Shown one piece after another: positions 16,787 through 24,439 of a stretch of 64,000 bases of DNA (positions within the stretch are counted from its first letter, which is position 1; every line of letters starts with the position of its first letter). The notes below the pieces were generated by a model that searched no databases, was not told the origin of the DNA, and saw only the letters and a program-made list of their open reading frames with translations. This DNA is from Anaerolineales bacterium (GTDB lineage: Bacteria > Chloroflexota > Anaerolineae > Anaerolineales > Villigracilaceae): the NCBI GenBank assembly GCA_014379595.1, contig JACMLM010000071.1, positions 248,001-312,000 on the forward strand, read 5' to 3'. A program made the translations under genes and the position numbers.

Positions 16787-17977
16787 TCATAACTCTCCCT
16801 CAAACGCCTTCGCCAGCACGGACTTCTTCAACTCCTCCAGCGACTCCACCTTGGATTGGTAAATCTCCTCCAACCGCCCCGTTTCAGCGGACAGCGCCTC
16901 CAGCCGCCCGACGATGGCGCGTTGTTCATCGAGTGGCGGAATATTATTTATTTTCAGTCCTCTAATATCTTTCATGTTCACATGAACAACAGTAGAGCCT
17001 TTTGAGTTGTGCACAAAGAACTTTTGAACATTATCTGAAAGCAAGAGCCACATAAGATAATAAGGTTTGAAAACTTTCTTGTTTGGTCTAATCAATACAG
17101 TTCTTTGACCTAAACAAGGTTCCAAGTCTTTAGGAATTACTGCAACATTACCAGCAGGTGCTTCTCTTGCAAAAATCAAATCCCCTACCTGCGGTATTGC
17201 TCGTCTTGTCCATCTTTTATATGTTTCGTCTGAAACTCTGTTCACACCGTCTAAAATAAAGTAACCACGCCCAATGTTTGGAGTACGAATTGATGGATAA
17301 CCTTCTTCTTGAATCGGAGCAGTTTTATGTTCGCAATCTACAATCAACTCACAAAGACTTTCTAACACTCTGCCATCAGGTGTATGTTGTGGATCCTCAA
17401 AAAAACTTTCAAGCACCGACTCAAACAACTCCCGAGCATTGACCAGATTCCGCTCGGCGTTGGACTTGGCTTGAGCAATAGACACAAAGGCTTCGTCCAG
17501 CACGGACACGATCCGCTGTTGTTCGGGGAGGGGTGGATATGAAATTTGTAATGGTTCAATACTGTAGTTGTTTATCTGTGGAATTGATGAGCCATTATTT
17601 ATTTTTCTTAAATCAAGTCCGATGAAATAGTAAAACAAGTATTCCGATGTTATTTCTTGTTTAGGCGAAACCGCCATTAGATTTAAATCCATGCAAATTG
17701 GAATTGTCGTCAACCGTTTTTTATTTGTGAGAATTGCCCCACCTCTTTTTGGAAATATCGTACTGCCCACAGGAATAATTCCGTTTTCATTCACATCAGA
17801 TTTATTTACGAAACGAGATGAAGTTACAACATAAATATCATTTTCTTCAATATTCATGTCAGCTACTTTTAGATATGGTAATTCGCCTTCTGGCTTTTCA
17901 ATTGAAGGCGGTAAAGTTGTCCCGCTTCGCAATATGCAAACTTCACCAAGTGTTTTTATTTCCCAACCCTTTTTCAT
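16787..17977 (-). CDS. hsdS: Type I restriction-modification specificity subunit
   Basis: A 396-residue HsdS that sets the DNA target of the methylase and restriction complex. It has the usual two-fold layout: a first target-recognition domain (about 1-150, opening MKKGWEIKTLGEVCILRSG), a central conserved helix (PPLPEQQRIVSVLDEAF), a second target-recognition domain (about 205-345), and a distal conserved helix (PPLDEQRAIVGRLEAL) ending in SVLAKAFEGEL. Its ATG overlaps the hsdM stop by four bases (ATGA), the classic hsdM-hsdS coupling. The bipartite recognition sequence cannot be read from the protein. Confidence 0.95.
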   Translation of the reverse strand: MKKGWEIKTLGEVCILRSGTTLPPSIEKPEGELPYLKVADMNIEENDIYVVTSSRFVNKSDVNENGIIPVGSTIFPKRGGAILTNKKRLTTIPICMDLNLMAVSPKQEITSEYLFYYFIGLDLRKINNGSSIPQINNYSIEPLQISYPPLPEQQRIVSVLDEAFVSIAQAKSNAERNLVNARELFESVLESFFEDPQHTPDGRVLESLCELIVDCEHKTAPIQEEGYPSIRTPNIGRGYFILDGVNRVSDETYKRWTRRAIPQVGDLIFAREAPAGNVAVIPKDLEPCLGQRTVLIRPNKKVFKPYYLMWLLLSDNVQKFFVHNSKGSTVVHVNMKDIRGLKINNIPPLDEQRAIVGRLEALSAETGRLEEIYQSKVESLEELKKSVLAKAFEGEL

Positions 17978-19422
17978 AACATTGCCTTGATTGATTTCAA
18001 AATCTTCGCGCTCTCCTCATCCAGTGACTTCATCTCGTCGAGAATAGTTTGAGGCGCTCTCAGCGCAGAGTCCGCTTGCTTGTGAGGGTTCTTAACCGAA
18101 AGGTCGAAGGAAGCGGAATCGACATCCGCCATATTCACCGTCCACGAATTCTCCGAATCCGCTTTCGACTTTTGCAATTTCACAAAATCCGCCAGATCAT
18201 TTTCATTCAACGGATAGGTCTTGCCGAGATTGCGCTCCAAATTCAATTGATAGAACCAGACCTTCTTGGTCGGCGCGCCCTTCTCAAAGAACAGCACCAC
18301 CGTCTTCACGCCCGCGCCCGTGAAAGTGCCGCCAGGCAGATCCAACACCGTGTGCAGGTTGCAGGTTTCGAGCAACTGCTTGCGCAAACTCACCGACGCG
18401 TTATCGGTATTCGAAAGGAAGGTATTCTTGATCACCACGCCCGCGCGTCCGCCCGCCTTCAAAATCTTGATGAAGTGCTGTAAAAATAAAAACGCCGTCT
18501 CGCCCGTTTTGATTGGGAAGTTCTGCTGCACCTCGGCGCGTTCCTTGCCGCCGAAGGGCGGGTTCGCCAGCACCACGTTATAACGATCCCTCTCCTGAAT
18601 ATCAGAAAGATTCTCCGCCAGCGTGTTGGTATGCAAAATGTTCGGCGCTTCAATGCCATGCAGGATCATATTCATAATCCCGATGATATACGCCAGCGAT
18701 TTCTTCTCCTTGCCGTAAAAAGTTTTCTCCTGAAGAAGCCTTGCTTCTTTCGTGCCGATACTTGATCCCGTCCGAAGAAACTCAAATGCCTCGACAAGGA
18801 ATCCCGCCGACCCAACCGCCCCATCGTAAATCGTCTCCCCAATTTTCGGGTTCACGACTTTCACAATTGACTTAATCAACGCGCGTGGCGTGTAATATTC
18901 TCCACCATTGCGCCCCGCGTTGCCCATATTCTTGATCTTATCCTCATACAACGCGCTCATCTCATGCTTCTCTTTCGACGAACGGAAACGCAGTTCATCC
19001 ACGAGATTGATCACTTCGCGCAAGTTGTATCCGCTTTGCAAGCGATTCTTCAGTTCACTGAATATTTCACCGATCTTGTATTCGATAGTGTTGGGGTCAT
19101 CCCCTTTGAACTTCTTTAAGTAGGGAAAGAGTTTGATATTTACAAAGTCAATTAAGTCATCACCTGTTTTCGCATTGTGATGATCGAGTTTCCCATCTTT
19201 TGTCTTTGGCGCAGCCCACTTCTCCCATTTATATTCACCTGTGATAATGGGTGTATATTTCTTGCCTATTAACTCCGCTGTGTCCTGTCTATCTTTTTCA
19301 AGGTCATCTAAATATTTTAAGAACAGAATCCAAGAAGTCTGCTCCACATAATCCAGCTCACTGGAACAGCCCGCGTCTTTCCATAATTTATCGTCAATGT
19401 TTTTGAAGGTTTGTTCGAACAA
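17974..19422 (-). CDS. hsdM: Type I restriction-modification methyltransferase
   Basis: A 482-residue N6-adenine methyltransferase subunit. Residues 1-165 are the helical N-terminal domain. The SAM-binding motif I is DGAVGSAGF (200-208) and the catalytic motif IV is NPPF (287-290). The C-terminal part has GVVIKNTFLS and DLPGGTFTGAGVKT, both typical of HsdM. It starts at TTG 19422: AGGAG lies six bases upstream and no closer ATG fits. It follows the large STAND gene after 44 bp and is coupled to hsdS by a four-base overlap. All motifs are intact, so the host is probably methylated. Confidence 0.95.
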   Translation of the reverse strand: MFEQTFKNIDDKLWKDAGCSSELDYVEQTSWILFLKYLDDLEKDRQDTAELIGKKYTPIITGEYKWEKWAAPKTKDGKLDHHNAKTGDDLIDFVNIKLFPYLKKFKGDDPNTIEYKIGEIFSELKNRLQSGYNLREVINLVDELRFRSSKEKHEMSALYEDKIKNMGNAGRNGGEYYTPRALIKSIVKVVNPKIGETIYDGAVGSAGFLVEAFEFLRTGSSIGTKEARLLQEKTFYGKEKKSLAYIIGIMNMILHGIEAPNILHTNTLAENLSDIQERDRYNVVLANPPFGGKERAEVQQNFPIKTGETAFLFLQHFIKILKAGGRAGVVIKNTFLSNTDNASVSLRKQLLETCNLHTVLDLPGGTFTGAGVKTVVLFFEKGAPTKKVWFYQLNLERNLGKTYPLNENDLADFVKLQKSKADSENSWTVNMADVDSASFDLSVKNPHKQADSALRAPQTILDEMKSLDEESAKILKSIKAML

Positions 19423-19466
19423 AGAAATCTCCTAATACTGATTGAAATTGCGTAAACTAAAAAATG

Positions 19467-22400
19467 TCACGGCCACCAGCGGGCAGTGTCCATGATGGCG
19501 CGATAGAGTTCGGGGACGATTTCTGGCCCGTTGAATTGAACGAGGGCGGGGGAAAGCGCGTCAACAACTTTGGTTCCCTCTCTTCGGTCCTTTTGAGATA
19601 CAAACTTAATAAATGGACTTATGTGCTCTTTCAAACCACTAAATTGAATATACTCCCATTTATTCTGGATCTCATACAGAGAACTACTATCTGATATATA
19701 TAGCAAATCTCGTAAAACGGTAATTCTTATTTCATTACTGACAAGTGGAGCAAGATTGGCTAAGATGCTAGCGCGGATATCTTTATCTTCGAATTCGCGT
19801 GCAGCAGCCAATGCAAGTATTTTGAGTTCATCATTGAGGTGTGGAGTCAGATCGAATAATGCGTAAGCACGTTGTGTTTCATCTTTGATCTCGCATACAG
19901 CAGTCAGCGCGTTTTGAAGAACCTGCCTTTTGTGATCGTAGTTGAGATATGGCACGAGATTTGACAAGGCAATCGCTCGGCGAGATTCATCTTTAATTTC
20001 ACTTGCGGTTGCCAACGCCTCTTGGAAAACTTGTATTTTAAGTTCACCTTTGAGGCATGGAGCAAGATCGCCCAAGGCCCGGACACGAGCAAATTCATCT
20101 TTGATCCCGCGTATAGCAGCCAGCGCTTGCAATTTTAGTTCATCGTTGATATGAGGCGCGAGACTAGTCAAGACGCCGGCGCGAGCGTATTCAGATTTGA
20201 ATTCGCATGCGATAGCTAACACTTGTATCTTGAGTTCATCGTTGAGATATGGTGTGAGGTAGACCAAGGCATCACCGTAAAGGGATTCATCTTCAATCTC
20301 TTGTGCGATAGCCAATGCCTGAACTTTGAGTTCTTCATTAAGGTGAGGCCCCAGGTCGGATAAGATCTCGACGCGGGTTGATTCGTCTTGGATCTTGTGT
20401 GCGGCAATCAGCGCCTCTTGAAGTACTTGCAGTTTGAGTTCATCATTTAGGTCTGGTGCGAGAATAGATAAGACTTTCACACGACCTTCTAGACTTGCTT
20501 TGCTTGCTGCAGCCAACGCCTCTTGAAGCACTTGCCTTTTTAGCTCATCGTTTAAGTCCGGTGCAAGAGTGGATAAGGCCCGGGCGCGTAGATAATCATT
20601 TTTGATTTCGTGAGTGATATCCAATGCAGATTGAAGCACTTGCGTTTTGAATTTATCGTTGAGGTAATGGGCAAGAGTGGACAAAGCAGTAACACGGAAG
20701 TAATCGTCTTCGATCTTGCCTGCGGCAGTCAGTGCCTCTTGAAGCACTTTTATTTTGAGTTCATTGTTCAAGTAGGGCGTGAGATCTTCTAGAGGCCTGG
20801 CACGAGAATTATCTTTAACTGTGCGTGCAGCAGCCAGCGCATCTTGAAGGACTTGCGTCCTTAGTTCATCATCTAGGTGAGGCGCAAGGTTAGCTAAGGC
20901 CCTCGCGCGACCGTATTGGTCGTTAACCGCGCGTATAGAAGTTAGCGCCTGCATCTTGAGTTCATCATTCAGATATGGTGCAATGTCGGCCAAGGCACGA
21001 GAGCGATAGAATTCTTCTTTAATTTCACTAGCTGCGACAAGCGCCTGTGGCTTGAGTTCATCGTTTAGGTGTGGTGCAATGGCTAACAAGACGTTACCGT
21101 ATTCGAATTCATCTTTGATCTCGCGTGCGACGACCAACGTCTCTTGCAGTATCTGTGACTTGAGCTCATCGTTGAGATGTGGCGCGAGAGCTGCTAAGAC
21201 ATGAGCACGGTCAGATGCATCTTTGATTTTGCGTGCAGTAGCCAAGGCATCTTGAAGCGTCCGTGTCTTGAGTTCATCGTTCAGGTGATGCACGAGCGCC
21301 TCCAAAGCGAGGACGCATACTTTTTGATCTTCGATTTCGTGTGCAGCAGCCAGCGCCTCTTGAAGGATTTCTGTTTTAAGTTCATCTTTTAAGAAAGGCG
21401 CAAGAGTGGTCAAAGCTCCTGCACGAGAATTATCTTTAACCTTGCGGGCGGCGTTAAGTGCCTCTTGGAGTACTTGAGTTTTGAGTCCATTGTTGAGGTG
21501 TGTCGCGATATAGGTTAAGGCTCTGGCGCGATTGTATTCAGATTTAATCTCGCGTGCAGCAGCCAATGCCTGCTTGTTGAGTTCATCGTTCAAATGTGGT
21601 GAGAGAGCTGCTAAAGCATGGGCATGATAAGCTTCATCAGTAATTTTGCAAGCAACAGCAAGAGCCTCTTGAAATAATAATGGAGGAAGGTCAGGGGCAA
21701 TTAATTCCAATGAATGCGCCTGTGCAAAGGAGTTCGAATTTTCCCGAATTGTAGAAAGACATCTCGCATAACTCCACAACCCCTCTTTTGCCAGTTGAGT
21801 CAATAGTTCTGGTGTAATATTCAACGCCAGAGAGTGAATGCTATTCTCTATTAGCATGCAGCGAATTGTTAGGGGATAATCTTGTTCCTGTTCGGCATAT
21901 TCCCAAACATAGGTAAGGTCGCTTATGTATCCTGCGTAAGTCTCCTCTTTTTTGTAACGCGCCTCTGCCCATTCGATGTGTTCCTCCCCTTCTGTAAGCA
22001 GATCGGTTAGTTTTTTGTGTTCCTTTGCACCCGCAAGGTGCGTACTCAAGTGCAGGCGGGGGTAATTTTGTTCAACGAGTTTTTCCCATTCACCTTTACA
22101 TTCTTCTTCAAAGGCTTTCACAATGCGCCCGTGCGCCTCAACCGTTTGTTCGGCAAGGTCACGCACCAGGTTTTTCCGTTTGGGATCCAATTTATCGAAA
22201 TCCACCCTGCCTACGATGAAGTCACGAAAACTTAGGTGATAGGGCGAGTAGATTTTGCTCTTTCCAGTTTCTTTCTCGGTAATGAAAGAACGCCATGATA
22301 GATTTAATAAGTGAGCGACTTCACGCGGGCTTGCTTTTACATTTGACCATTGAATCAATTGTTCAACTGTGATCGCTTCCTGCGCAGCGGCGAGCGTGGT

Positions 22401-23918
22401 CAGCAGTGGTGAGTACAGGCTGTTCCAAGCTTCTTCACCCTTACCGCGTCCTTTATGCCCATAGCGCCAATCATCCCAATAATCTGCATAATATCCAATT
22501 AAGCCTGTGGGGAGGTTTTCAAGGTCCAGAGGTGCGCGCGATCCATTCTCGATCTCTTTGATGATGTAATGCAGGTACATCCAGACGCCGAGGCTTTTCT
22601 CTTTCAAGGTTTGAGTGAAGAATGCTTCGGAGTATTCCTTCGAGCGAATTTGTCCTGCCACTTCGGGACGTTTCGCGACCGCACTTAAATAGGTTTGCAT
22701 ATCTAGAAGATTGTCCGCGCCCTGGGCTTCAAGATCAAACCGTAGCGGTTCAAAGTTTGGCAGTTTGGTGTTGACGGGTCTCTGTGAAAGGATGAAATAC
22801 ACACCATCCGGTAAAACATTCGGCAAGCCAAAGACATTTCCATCGGGGAAAGTTCCTGCTTCATCGAGCGCGTCGCACACAATGACAATCTTCTCCCCGT
22901 AGGTCAAAGTGCTGGCGGCGAGTCGCAGGAGCCGTTCGAGAAAATCCGGGAAGGCAGCAAGCTGGGTCAATGTGTCGCGGTCTTTATATGGATCGATCTG
23001 GTAGTGAGTCACGAGCTGTGACCCTAGCGACTGCAAGGCGCGCTGCAACATTGCATCCCCTGCTACCTGCTCGGCAAAGAGATGAAGATATCTTCTCTCT
23101 TTTACCAAATGCGCCATGAAAGAGGTCTTACCCACGCCGGCTTCGCCGACCAACAGGAACGCGCCCGATTTGCGGCTTGGGTCATTGAGGAAGGCGTCCA
23201 CTTTGGCAGTTAGCCAGTCACGACCAACAAACTCGTCTACTCGCACACGCTGAAACACGGAATCAGGCGGAACATAAAAATCGTTCAGCTTGTCAAACGC
23301 GCCTGTATAATAAGTATTGTAAATATTTGAAACGTTGATTTGATTGCCATCGCCAACGATGACATTCGAGTCTTTGATATCCCCTTCAACCTTGAGAGCG
23401 ATTCTTTCGTACTCGCTTGCGATCTTTAATGCGGCAGCAAGTCCGCGAGTGAGTTCTTTGGTCAGCTTTTCGATCTCGGCTTCGATGTGTGGCAGGCTGT
23501 CCAATGCGCGAGAGTCAAACAGGGCTTGAAATGCCTGCTCGGCTTTGAGTTCCGCTTCGAGCCAGAGCAGAAAATCCGCCATTGGTTTTGTTGTCTTGCT
23601 AGCAAACTCAGGCTTTGCGCCAATAGATTTTGCCCAGATTTGTGCCAGCAAGGCTGGGTCAGGGTACTGGTTGCGAATCAACAACTTCGAGATTTCAGGA
23701 ACGGCTTTGCCTGTTAGGAATGTTTTGTCAAATAGGGAGTTTGCATAATCAGGATATTGGCGGACAAATGCGGTATAGGCCCGCGCCAATGCTTTTTGAA
23801 AAGCCAGTTTGGCAGGGTCCCGTTTCAGCCAAGTTTTCAGAGTCTCGGCAGGATCGAGTTTGTCAATCGTGTAGGAGATGACCGCGTCTGCAACGCTTGC
23901 AAATAAAGAAGAGAGCAT
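19467..23918 (-). CDS. Large NACHT-like STAND ATPase with about 19 helical repeats
   Basis: A 1483-residue STAND protein and the first gene of the operon. Residues 1-175 are a helical N-terminal domain that I do not recognise; it is the likely effector or adaptor. Residues 178-198 carry the motif EGDIKDSNVIVGDGNQ, seen in similar form in the NB-ARC protein of the same operon. The ATPase follows: FVGRDWL, Walker A GEAGVGKT (258-265) and Walker B IVIVCDALDEAG (344-355); the DALDE pattern fits NACHT or related STANDs. A helical region with WSYARCL motifs leads to about 19 two-helix repeats (about 750-1405) with consensus EALAAAREIKDE.RARAL..LAPHLNDELK. The repeat array is the probable ligand sensor. 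No membrane segment is seen. Confidence 0.85.
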   Translation of the reverse strand: MLSSLFASVADAVISYTIDKLDPAETLKTWLKRDPAKLAFQKALARAYTAFVRQYPDYANSLFDKTFLTGKAVPEISKLLIRNQYPDPALLAQIWAKSIGAKPEFASKTTKPMADFLLWLEAELKAEQAFQALFDSRALDSLPHIEAEIEKLTKELTRGLAAALKIASEYERIALKVEGDIKDSNVIVGDGNQINVSNIYNTYYTGAFDKLNDFYVPPDSVFQRVRVDEFVGRDWLTAKVDAFLNDPSRKSGAFLLVGEAGVGKTSFMAHLVKERRYLHLFAEQVAGDAMLQRALQSLGSQLVTHYQIDPYKDRDTLTQLAAFPDFLERLLRLAASTLTYGEKIVIVCDALDEAGTFPDGNVFGLPNVLPDGVYFILSQRPVNTKLPNFEPLRFDLEAQGADNLLDMQTYLSAVAKRPEVAGQIRSKEYSEAFFTQTLKEKSLGVWMYLHYIIKEIENGSRAPLDLENLPTGLIGYYADYWDDWRYGHKGRGKGEEAWNSLYSPLLTTLAAAQEAITVEQLIQWSNVKASPREVAHLLNLSWRSFITEKETGKSKIYSPYHLSFRDFIVGRVDFDKLDPKRKNLVRDLAEQTVEAHGRIVKAFEEECKGEWEKLVEQNYPRLHLSTHLAGAKEHKKLTDLLTEGEEHIEWAEARYKKEETYAGYISDLTYVWEYAEQEQDYPLTIRCMLIENSIHSLALNITPELLTQLAKEGLWSYARCLSTIRENSNSFAQAHSLELIAPDLPPLLFQEALAVACKITDEAYHAHALAALSPHLNDELNKQALAAAREIKSEYNRARALTYIATHLNNGLKTQVLQEALNAARKVKDNSRAGALTTLAPFLKDELKTEILQEALAAAHEIEDQKVCVLALEALVHHLNDELKTRTLQDALATARKIKDASDRAHVLAALAPHLNDELKSQILQETLVVAREIKDEFEYGNVLLAIAPHLNDELKPQALVAASEIKEEFYRSRALADIAPYLNDELKMQALTSIRAVNDQYGRARALANLAPHLDDELRTQVLQDALAAARTVKDNSRARPLEDLTPYLNNELKIKVLQEALTAAGKIEDDYFRVTALSTLAHYLNDKFKTQVLQSALDITHEIKNDYLRARALSTLAPDLNDELKRQVLQEALAAASKASLEGRVKVLSILAPDLNDELKLQVLQEALIAAHKIQDESTRVEILSDLGPHLNEELKVQALAIAQEIEDESLYGDALVYLTPYLNDELKIQVLAIACEFKSEYARAGVLTSLAPHINDELKLQALAAIRGIKDEFARVRALGDLAPCLKGELKIQVFQEALATASEIKDESRRAIALSNLVPYLNYDHKRQVLQNALTAVCEIKDETQRAYALFDLTPHLNDELKILALAAAREFEDKDIRASILANLAPLVSNEIRITVLRDLLYISDSSSLYEIQNKWEYIQFSGLKEHISPFIKFVSQKDRREGTKVVDALSPALVQFNGPEIVPELYRAIMDTARWWP
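19710..21670 (-). repeat. About 19 degenerate repeats of 96-108 bp
   Basis: The coding repeats alternate between a 32-residue form and a 35-36-residue form that has the extra segment TQVLQ. The word for LNDELK (TTTGAGTTCATCGTT with variants on the plus strand) recurs roughly every 96-108 bp. DNA identity between units is lower than in the TPR array of the sister gene, so the array is older or more diverged. Confidence 0.85.
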
Positions 23919-24042
23919 TCTTTTACCGTGTCATTACTGTGTTTGTTTTAGAAAAAAATTCGTCAATACAATATTTAGCGTTACGGCATGAGCTAGGTTT
24001 TTCTTTTCGTTGAGGGGCGCAAATCCCCGCAGCATGAAGTCC

Positions 24043-24072
24043 AGTATACAACACAGACAAGACTTAATGCAA
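24043..24072 (-). promoter_or_regulatory. Candidate sigma70 promoter of the defence operon
   Basis: On the minus strand, TTGCAT (24067-24072) is separated by 18 bp from TATACT (24043-24048), about 125 bp upstream of the start of the large STAND gene. The match to TTGACA/TATAAT is good but not proven. Confidence 0.4.
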
Positions 24073-24113
24073 TTCTGTTATATATTTTTACTTTTCAAAT
24101 CTAAACAGAATAG

Positions 24114-24344
24114 CTGGTCGCAAATCCAATCGTTTATTCATGGAAGCCTTATGTCTCACAGTTGGATGAAAACACTTACCAAATCGGTGATATGGTCACA
24201 ATTACTGCCCAGTTCGATTCAGGTGGCACAGGCTTAAGTGGCGTTACCGTAACGGCAATTCCAGAAAGCCTTTATCGTAGCAATGCTGCCTATATTTTGG
24301 CGGTAGATAGAGATGGATTCGGAAACGCCCAATGGTTGAACTAA
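24114..24344 (+). pseudogene. Fragment of an Ig-like or surface-protein domain
   Basis: The frame is open from 24114 to the stop at 24344 and reads like the end of a secreted beta-sandwich domain: QIGDMVTITAQFDSGGTGLSG, then VTVTAIPES and AVDRDGFGNA. The pattern 'GD.VTITA...SGGTGLSG..VTA' occurs in bacterial Ig-like repeats of surface proteins. No start codon with a ribosome binding site precedes it and the upstream part is missing, so it is most likely a remnant of a chromosomal gene cut when the island inserted or deleted. Confidence 0.35.
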
Positions 24345-24439
24345 TTCATAGGTAGACACATTTATTTCAGAATCGTATCGTATTTGAAAGAAGCGTCTTG
24401 GTTTCTCTATAGTACAACAAAAAACTGTACAATCAGGAA

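Larger units (their letters stand above)
23919..24439. other. 520-bp region between the STAND gene and dnaE
   Basis: It holds the probable promoter of the minus-strand defence operon (24043-24072), a short GGGG...CCCC hairpin near 24014, a fragment of a plus-strand gene (24114-24344), and about 95 bp before dnaE. It probably contains the right edge of the acquired island. No direct repeat matching the left edge was recognised. Confidence 0.5.

Noticed and set aside
19710-21670. Regular repeats that at first glance resemble a CRISPR array or satellite DNA.
   Set aside because: The units are in frame within one open reading frame and encode helical repeats; there are no constant repeats with unique spacers.
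6612-24255. The 14-bp word CGTTACCGTAACGG occurs at 6612-6625 and at 24242-24255 and might be a pair of attachment sites.
   Set aside because: Several repeated 14-mers are expected by chance in 64 kb, the word is palindromic, and one copy lies inside a gene fragment. Nothing else around the two copies matches.
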